Below are positions 21,842 to 27,200 of a stretch of DNA of 27,200 nucleotides, in pieces. Below the pieces are notes generated by a model. That model worked only from the letters and a program-made list of their open reading frames with translations. It had not been told where the DNA came from and ran no database searches. This DNA comes from SOKP01 sp048887165 (GTDB lineage: Archaea > Asgardarchaeota > Lokiarchaeia > Sigyniarchaeales > SOKP01). A program made the translations under genes and the position numbers. Numbering within the stretch: position 1 is the stretch's first letter; each line of letters opens with the position of its first letter. Location of the stretch: NCBI GenBank assembly GCA_048887165.1, contig JBHLJZ010000049.1, positions 1 through 27,200 on the forward strand. Reading direction: 5' to 3'.

Positions 21842-23755
21842 ATGACAGATACCTATGAAGATCAAACTGGAAAAAAATACGATCTAAGTTTTATTTTTGA
21901 TATGACTAATGACGCTCTTCAGTGTGGTGATAAGGAACTTGCCTTACAATTTACGGAAAGAGCATTAAAACAAGCTCAAGCAGAAGACAATCATAGGTGG
22001 ATTAAAACCTTTGAGCAAGTAAGATCAAATTTAAACCTTTCCCAACAGAAAATTCGAGTAGCTAAAGGACATGATCTTACCAAAATGAAAGGTATTGGGC
22101 CTTCTACTGCCGAAAAGTTACAGCAAGCAGGAATACGGACTATTAATGAACTCTTAGAAAAAACAGAATCTCAACTTTCGCAAATTCAAGGGATTGGGAT
22201 GAAAGCAGCTCAAAAAATGTTAACAAATGCCTATGAGTACGGTAAATTTCATAAAATTATTTCTACTAGTGAAGAGATGCCTATCGATCAGGCCAACAAT
22301 CAAAATGACCTAATTGTTGAAGGAGACGATTTAGAAGATATAGATGAGAATGAGATTCAAAGTGAAAAGGAATTAACTCCTTATCAGCAGGTAAAAGCAC
22401 ATCATCAAGAACAGCAATTGAACATCAAAGAAGTGGAACAAGAACCTATTGATATGTTTTTCGTTCAGGAATCACCAAATTCAAACCGTAGGTTTGAAGA
22501 AAAACTAACTTTTCCAGGAAAAACGGCAACTTATTTTAAGGATACTGAACTCTCAACCACACCTCAGTTAATCACTCATCAATCAATAAGTAATGAAGTA
22601 GATCGCTCTATTTCGGAACTAAGAGAAGAAGTACCCATATCCAGTAATGTGATGGATTCAATTTCTGATATTATGCAGGAAAGGGGGTATTATTTTATTC
22701 CTTCACAACTTCATAAACAATATCCCCTTAATTTGCTTGCAGTTCAAGTCTTAGAAATTGATGAGAATCGGAATTTAATCTTAATTGTGCCTCTTATTAT
22801 TGATTCAAATCAGCATAGTATTCTTGTTTCAGAGCAGACTATTCGATACGATATTAAAAATCGTTCAGAAATAGCAGAGGTAAATATTTATAGTCAACAG
22901 CTTATTCAAGTAGCCGAGACATTATTTACGGGGCTAATTAATGGTCATCATTTTTTCAATATAATTAAAAATACATTAAAAATGGATCTTTCAATAGAAA
23001 AGAGTATTGAACATAAGAACCTCTATTTTTATGTGGGAAATATCGAATATAAAATGAGAGTAGATCCTGTATTAGTAACTGAACATAGTCCCTTATTTTC
23101 GGAAAAAACTATAGCTTTTGCTTATCAGCGCCATTCAAATTTGCATGTTATTAACTTAGACCAAGTTTCACATTTATTAGAATTTTTAGAGCAAAAATAC
23201 ATTACACTCGAAATCCATTCCAAGAAAAGCAATTCCATGAAATCCTATAAGGAGTTAAAAGAAAAGTTTTCCCGCTACTTTCAGATGATGCAAATCCCAT
23301 TTATGGGTTATCTGATGCTATTTGGAATTACCTTTTTCTCCAATCTTCCATTACTGGTTAATATAATGATAAGCCTAGGATATGCTGCCATGGGTATCTA
23401 TCTATTTTCCTCTGGTTTTCTCTATTATTTGGTGTTTCGAGAGAAATGTAAGATGGATAAAGATTTTATGAGTCCCTTTCATAAAAAAATATATCAAATT
23501 AGCGATGATGAGCTGTTTCTTATAAATGTAGATTTGAAACCTGACTATATGGAACAATTAGGGTATGAATGCTTTGGAAAAAATCACTCCTATAAGACCT
23601 TGCATGAAATAGAACATAGAAAAATTGAGCAAGAAATTATTAAAAAACCGATTACTATCCAAGCAAAGATGGATGAGCTATACGAAGCACAAGAACCAAA
23701 ACCTACGATAGACAAAAGTATCATTGAGAAATATAGCTCTTTCTTGGAAGATTAG
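21842..23755 (+). CDS. HhH-domain protein with two transmembrane helices
   Basis: A 637-residue protein from ATG 21842; an in-frame TTG three codons earlier is less likely given promoter spacing. Residues 10-70 form paired helices, possibly TPR-like. Residues about 75-135 are an HhH DNA-binding domain (MKGIGPSTAEKLQQAGI ... IQGIGMKAAQKML) closely similar in layout to the extra C-terminal domain of RadA in this window. An acidic disordered stretch follows (about 150-270), then an alpha/beta region of unknown family (about 275-470). Two membrane helices lie near 486-507 and 511-532, with a charged tail of about 100 residues. A membrane-bound protein with a DNA-binding module could tether DNA to the membrane; this is inference. 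Confidence 0.75.
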   Translation: MTDTYEDQTGKKYDLSFIFDMTNDALQCGDKELALQFTERALKQAQAEDNHRWIKTFEQVRSNLNLSQQKIRVAKGHDLTKMKGIGPSTAEKLQQAGIRTINELLEKTESQLSQIQGIGMKAAQKMLTNAYEYGKFHKIISTSEEMPIDQANNQNDLIVEGDDLEDIDENEIQSEKELTPYQQVKAHHQEQQLNIKEVEQEPIDMFFVQESPNSNRRFEEKLTFPGKTATYFKDTELSTTPQLITHQSISNEVDRSISELREEVPISSNVMDSISDIMQERGYYFIPSQLHKQYPLNLLAVQVLEIDENRNLILIVPLIIDSNQHSILVSEQTIRYDIKNRSEIAEVNIYSQQLIQVAETLFTGLINGHHFFNIIKNTLKMDLSIEKSIEHKNLYFYVGNIEYKMRVDPVLVTEHSPLFSEKTIAFAYQRHSNLHVINLDQVSHLLEFLEQKYITLEIHSKKSNSMKSYKELKEKFSRYFQMMQIPFMGYLMLFGITFFSNLPLLVNIMISLGYAAMGIYLFSSGFLYYLVFREKCKMDKDFMSPFHKKIYQISDDELFLINVDLKPDYMEQLGYECFGKNHSYKTLHEIEHRKIEQEIIKKPITIQAKMDELYEAQEPKPTIDKSIIEKYSSFLED

Positions 23756-23971
23756 ATTCTTTTAAAACGATATTATCTCTGAAACCTATTTCTCCAAATA
23801 TCATGTAAAAATGGATACTATCATGAAAGCAAAAATAAGTAAGATTAAACATCTAAATTTTATTTTTTATTTTTCACCGCAGCTCTCTGGACTCTGCTTT
23901 TGATGACATTTTACTACTTCCTTTACCTTTTCCCATACATTTCACTTCACTTTTATTTTATTATAAAGGGA

Positions 23972-24086
23972 GACTCCTGCCACCAGACCTAATAACTAGG
24001 TCAAAAATAAAATAGGGAGAGGAGGGCGAAACGGTTGTACATATTGCACTACCAAAAGACAAAAATCCAGGGCGATAGCAGGAGTC
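23972..24086. ncRNA. Candidate structured RNA between 23756 and 24219
   Basis: In a 464-bp gap without a convincing gene, GACTCCTGC (23972-23980) and GCAGGAGTC (24078-24086) form a perfect 9-bp closing stem around about 97 nt. The inside holds GACCTA-ATAAC-TAGGTC (23986-24002) and G-rich single-stranded-looking segments (GGGAGAGGAGGGCGAAACGG). Base composition is visibly more GC-rich than the flanks. Rightward, the stem is followed by a T-rich stretch (TTAGTTTTCTTTTGTCTT). Strand is uncertain: no consensus promoter fits either side well. It lacks the 5S rRNA and RNase P RNA core motifs I looked for and any tRNA T-arm. A short inverted-repeat mobile element is an alternative. Confidence 0.45.
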
Positions 24087-24176
24087 ATGGATAGATTAGT
24101 TTTCTTTTGTCTTATCATTAGACCATTATAATGTTATAAAAAGTTTATTCCTTAAGAAATAGAAGGGGGTGTAAGA

Positions 24177-24194
24177 TTTTTTTTCCTTTAAATA
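24177..24194 (+). promoter_or_regulatory. T-tract/TATA promoter of the right-end membrane operon (leaderless)
   Basis: T8-CC is followed by TTTAAATA, ending 25 nt before ATG 24220. Confidence 0.75.
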
Positions 24195-24219
24195 GATTCA
24201 AGTTACTACAATTCAAATC

Positions 24220-24996
24220 ATGAGTATCAGCCTTAAGGTAGGAGCTAAAGTTAGTTTTATTATTGGGATTGCGATCATATTTGTTTCACTATTTATGGAT
24301 TGGTATTCTTTTCGAGCAACCGATAGTGAGGGATATACTGTTATTCAATGGAGCTATTATCTGTTATTTGATTGGCATACCACATTATCTACAGTTACAT
24401 ATATTAATGACTTATATCGCCCAGAATATGCGTCTGTTCCTTTAGTAATTCCGGTTATGATGATCCTTTCCCTTGCAATTGGAGTCTATGGAGCAATTAT
24501 CCATGATATTGAGAGAAAAAGTAGTTTCTCTTCGTTGAAAAAATATGTCTATGCTAATTTCATGATCTTGATTCTCAATGGATTTTTTCTCATAGGGGTT
24601 CCTGCAAATTATCTTATCCCCAATGATCTCTATTATCCTTTTATACATTTTAACGATGTAGACCTCGGAGTTAGCTTTGTCTATAATATTGGAATAGGTT
24701 ATATTATGCAAATAGTCTCAATGGTCCTAATTGTTCCATATGTAATTTTCTATTACAATACAATGCGTATCTTTGAAAAGACCAGGTATTCTTATGAAAC
24801 TAGGATGGAAAAGGCTTTAGAAAACGTGAAAGAGCTGGTCGACATGGATAGACTTATTACCGAAGAAGAAATGGTACTAGAACAATCTAAGTCCAAGATA
24901 AGAAAGCGTCAAGCTAAGCATACTAAGCATACCTTAAAAGAATCTGAGATTGATCAGATTTATCATAAATTTTTAGAATCAAAAGGGGCAAAATAA
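24220..24996 (+). CDS. Four-helix membrane protein with C-terminal coiled coil
   Basis: A 258-residue protein with membrane helices at about 9-28, 73-93, 109-130 and 151-178. A charged cytoplasmic-looking tail (about 185-258) has coiled-coil character (METRMEKALENVKELV-like heptads, then a lysine-rich segment). The first extracytoplasmic loop holds a conserved-looking DWYSFRATDSEGY stretch. Family not recognised. First gene of an operon; the next gene starts within the stop codon (TAATG), so the two are translationally coupled. Confidence 0.7.
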   Translation: MSISLKVGAKVSFIIGIAIIFVSLFMDWYSFRATDSEGYTVIQWSYYLLFDWHTTLSTVTYINDLYRPEYASVPLVIPVMMILSLAIGVYGAIIHDIERKSSFSSLKKYVYANFMILILNGFFLIGVPANYLIPNDLYYPFIHFNDVDLGVSFVYNIGIGYIMQIVSMVLIVPYVIFYYNTMRIFEKTRYSYETRMEKALENVKELVDMDRLITEEEMVLEQSKSKIRKRQAKHTKHTLKESEIDQIYHKFLESKGAK

Positions 24997-25850
24997 TGGA
25001 AGATCGTCAATTATTAGATGTAAAATTAAAGAAATTAATTCAAGTCTGTAAACAAACGCTCAATTACAAGAAGTTAGCAGTGGTAGGATTTATCTTACAA
25101 AGTAATCTTATCGACGAGATAGGACTTAAATTAGCGTTTCGTTTGAGAAATAAGAAGTCTGGTGAAAAAGTATATGATTATATGAACGCTATAAACGAGT
25201 TTTTCTGGCAAAACGTTCATATCCACATATTTATGCAAAATCTGGTAGAGTCCATGAAACGTATAGAACTACTTTTCTTAGCAAAAAGAGGGGACATCTC
25301 TCTGGAAAATATAAAAAAGCTGTTTGATATCTACTTTACGCTTAAAAATATTAATATCCCCAATCTTCAAGAAGAAATAACATTAAAAGATTTTTCTCAG
25401 GAATCACAGCTTAATTATTTATCATTTATAGCCAAAGGAAAACAATCAAAGACTGGTCCCGATAAGGTAAAGTCTTTATTATTGCATAGAATTACCCAAA
25501 AAGAGCAGATACTTCGAGATTCCTATGAAGAAAGATTTGATCATAAGACATTTACAGATTTATTAAAATTACAGGCACTTAAAAATTCCATTGAAAAAAG
25601 TTCTAAAGGAAAAATTGCGATCCAAGGACGACTTTCAGATAATTTAATATATCACAGTTCCCAACAAAACATCATCATCTATGCTATATGGGGAGTGTTT
25701 CTGGTATTTGCAATGATTAGTGGGCTTATTTTATATGAAACGATTTTTTTTCCGTATCTTACCGTAAAACTAAGCCCTGTATTATTGTTGGGAATATTGT
25801 CCTGTATCATTGTATTTTTTATACATAGAAGTTACCGTAAACGGAGGTAG
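24996..25850 (+). CDS. Protein with C-terminal two-helix membrane anchor
   Basis: A 284-residue protein. The first about 225 residues are soluble, highly charged and helical (several K/E-rich amphipathic helices). Two membrane helices at about 228-247 and 256-275 are followed by HRSYRKRR. No family recognised; the layout is that of a cytoplasmic assembly or adaptor domain tethered to the membrane. It overlaps the preceding stop by one base and is followed after 7 nt by the large membrane protein, with GGAGGT just before its own stop serving the next gene. Confidence 0.7.
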   Translation: MEDRQLLDVKLKKLIQVCKQTLNYKKLAVVGFILQSNLIDEIGLKLAFRLRNKKSGEKVYDYMNAINEFFWQNVHIHIFMQNLVESMKRIELLFLAKRGDISLENIKKLFDIYFTLKNINIPNLQEEITLKDFSQESQLNYLSFIAKGKQSKTGPDKVKSLLLHRITQKEQILRDSYEERFDHKTFTDLLKLQALKNSIEKSSKGKIAIQGRLSDNLIYHSSQQNIIIYAIWGVFLVFAMISGLILYETIFFPYLTVKLSPVLLLGILSCIIVFFIHRSYRKRR

Positions 25851-25857
25851 TGAATAA

Positions 25858-27200
25858 ATGGTGGATATCTATAGTGAATTTTTATCAGATTCTTATGGTA
25901 CCATAAAAGATACTAAAAAAAAAAAAGAGGGTTATCTTAATATTTGGAAGATTAATCCTTCCTATAAAGATATCAATAAGACACGACGCATTTTTAAAAG
26001 GATATTTTTATTGGTTATGGGATTCGGGTATGCCTATACTCTGGTGTTCGTTACTGCCAATATCGTTATCTCACTGGGATTTAGTAGCTTCCTTGTAGTT
26101 GTATTTGTGCTAGTATTTCATGAGCAATTCTTCTCGATCTCACGCATCTTTTCAAAAGGTAATTTCCAGCCCTTTGGCAAGTATATCTTTTGGAAAATGA
26201 TGGAAGACCCCTTTACACTATTTTATACCAATACCCACGATAATTTTACCGTTGGATTGCGTACTTTCAATATTGCAGTAATACCAGAGAATATCCACGC
26301 CAATATGAGACAATTTATTCAATCACTTAATAGTACCTTAGTTCCTTTTTCATTTCAAGTGATCCAAAAACCACTTCCCAATGAGCGTGAGTTTTCTTTT
26401 AAAACTATATTATCCTTTAACCTATATTATTGCTTGAAAGGAAGAATTACTTATCCGAAACTCCGAGAGCTTCTTTTAAAATTAGATACCTATTGTTCTG
26501 CACTCCAATCAGGACTGGCTTCCAATTTCCATCATTTTAAAACACTTCAGTTAACTTTTTTCGAAATAGTAGATAATATCAGGGCTTCATTTCTCCCGCA
26601 AGAGATATTAGATACTACACTTTCTGATACCGTTGTCATTACGAAAACCAGAATGAAGGGAATAATTGGTAAAATACTTGTCCTTGTTATTATTATTCTT
26701 TTATTGGATCTTCTATTGTCTCTCATTGATATCCCTATTCTAATAAGAGTTGGAATAATCATAGGAATGAGTGTAATATTTCTCCAAATGTTTGCTCGAG
26801 ACATTCTATTTCAGTTGGTTAATTCGAGATTCTTTGGATTAAAAGATATCGACACTATCGATCCCTTTGCTAATGTATACTTCTATCGTTTTTCTCAAGC
26901 TCCTAATACCATTTTCTTTCATGTAAAAGGGAAAATCACAGGAGGAATAAAAATGGCAAATTTACAAAGCATAAGTCCACCCCCTATTTGTTTTCCCAGT
27001 AAATTTTATATTGGGTTAATCAAAACGAAGATGCCTTTTAACTGCTCGTTTATAATGGCACCAATGAGTTACTACGAGTTTGATAAGGAAGCGTTTGATT
27101 ATCTCCAAGAAAAAACAAAAAAAATCCATCTTTACAATATTAAAAATGAGGATCATGAGCTTAAGTGGCTTTCGCAACGAGTAGGAGTATGGAAAACCCT
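25858..27200 (+). CDS. Large membrane protein, possibly VirB4/HerA-type secretion ATPase N-terminus (cut by window end)
   Basis: An ATG at 25858 opens a frame with no stop through base 27200, giving 447 codons. The ribosome site GGAGGT (25843-25848) lies 9 nt before the ATG. Membrane helices occur at about 48-70, 72-92, 270-290 and 294-315. Residues about 128-172 (TVGLRTFNIAVIPENI, then FIQSLNSTLVPFSFQV) resemble the N-terminal module of VirB4/TraC-type ATPases, in which a personal-protein-like strand precedes a helix and a Q-strand. Residues 350-400 look like a second copy of that pattern. An ATPase domain would lie beyond the window and is not seen, so the assignment is tentative. It could instead be an unrelated membrane scaffold. 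Confidence 0.65.
   Translation, partial: MVDIYSEFLSDSYGTIKDTKKKKEGYLNIWKINPSYKDINKTRRIFKRIFLLVMGFGYAYTLVFVTANIVISLGFSSFLVVVFVLVFHEQFFSISRIFSKGNFQPFGKYIFWKMMEDPFTLFYTNTHDNFTVGLRTFNIAVIPENIHANMRQFIQSLNSTLVPFSFQVIQKPLPNEREFSFKTILSFNLYYCLKGRITYPKLRELLLKLDTYCSALQSGLASNFHHFKTLQLTFFEIVDNIRASFLPQEILDTTLSDTVVITKTRMKGIIGKILVLVIIILLLDLLLSLIDIPILIRVGIIIGMSVIFLQMFARDILFQLVNSRFFGLKDIDTIDPFANVYFYRFSQAPNTIFFHVKGKITGGIKMANLQSISPPPICFPSKFYIGLIKTKMPFNCSFIMAPMSYYEFDKEAFDYLQEKTKKIHLYNIKNEDHELKWLSQRVGVWKT

Noticed and set aside
23812..23904. 30-codon frame in the gap before the membrane operon
   Set aside because: No promoter or ribosome site, low complexity, and the region looks like RNA rather than coding.
23972..24086. 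Element considered as 5S rRNA or RNase P RNA
   Set aside because: Lacks the 5S core (CCGAAC region) and the RNase P core sequence GAGGAAAGTCC.
26547..26804. 85-codon minus-strand frame
   Set aside because: Antisense of the large membrane protein frame that runs to the window end.

Overview
The window looks like a chromosomal segment of an AT-rich archaeon, most likely an Asgard archaeon. The information-processing genes are archaeal: RPA-type OB-fold protein, FEN1 with a C-terminal PIP box, RadA, a RadB-like ATPase, a zinc-ribbon/cyclin TFB, a Hef/FANCM-type helicase and a Hel308-type helicase. An MglA/Arf-like small GTPase is paired with a Roadblock/LC7 protein, and there is a large secreted alpha/alpha-toroid protein, both common in Asgard genomes. 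The lineage is an inference; no rRNA or tRNA is visible. No CRISPR array, transposase or phage gene was seen.

Layout. 1-1510 (-): an operon of Roadblock protein, GTPase and an unknown gene cut by the window edge. 1593-4543 (-): RPA-like protein, a divergent cyclin-fold protein resembling the TFB core, and FEN1. 4583-7098: a small cysteine-rich gene with two apparent one-base lesions, small membrane proteins, a zinc-ribbon protein and a two-domain extracellular membrane protein. 7157-10892 (-): RadA with an extra C-terminal HhH domain, a candidate small RNA gene, a small zinc protein, and an operon of an HExxH membrane protease-like protein, a small membrane protein and a RadB-like ATPase. 11429-18471 (+): TFB, the secreted toroid protein, then an operon of HTH-like protein, Hef-like helicase and zinc-ribbon/winged-helix protein. 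18473-21642 (-): a small protein, a charged small protein with a broken start, and a Hel308-like helicase with a SWIM-type zinc motif whose start is also out of frame. 21842-27200 (+): an HhH protein with two membrane helices, a structured intergenic element (candidate RNA), and an operon of three membrane proteins; the last, cut by the window end, resembles the N-terminal part of VirB4/HerA-type secretion ATPases.

Two features run through the whole window. First, nearly every transcription unit starts with the same promoter: a T-tract plus C directly before a TATA box (TTTTTTC-TTTAAATA or TTTATAAA). In many units the box ends 21-25 nt before the ATG, implying leaderless mRNAs, while several operon-internal genes have Shine-Dalgarno sites (AGGTGATC is the strongest). 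Second, three genes have reading frames restored by adding single bases, three of the four within or next to short homopolymers. This suggests consensus undercalls or real decay. One is the Hel308-like helicase, whose Walker A motif is lost if the frame is taken at face value.

The genes suggest a locus rich in replication and recombination functions (RPA, FEN1, RadA, RadB, Hef, Hel308, HhH proteins) interspersed with membrane and surface proteins. The most promising undescribed items are the stem-loop RNA gene at 8523-8612, the structured element at 23972-24086, the SWIM-Hel308 fusion and the membrane operon at the right end.
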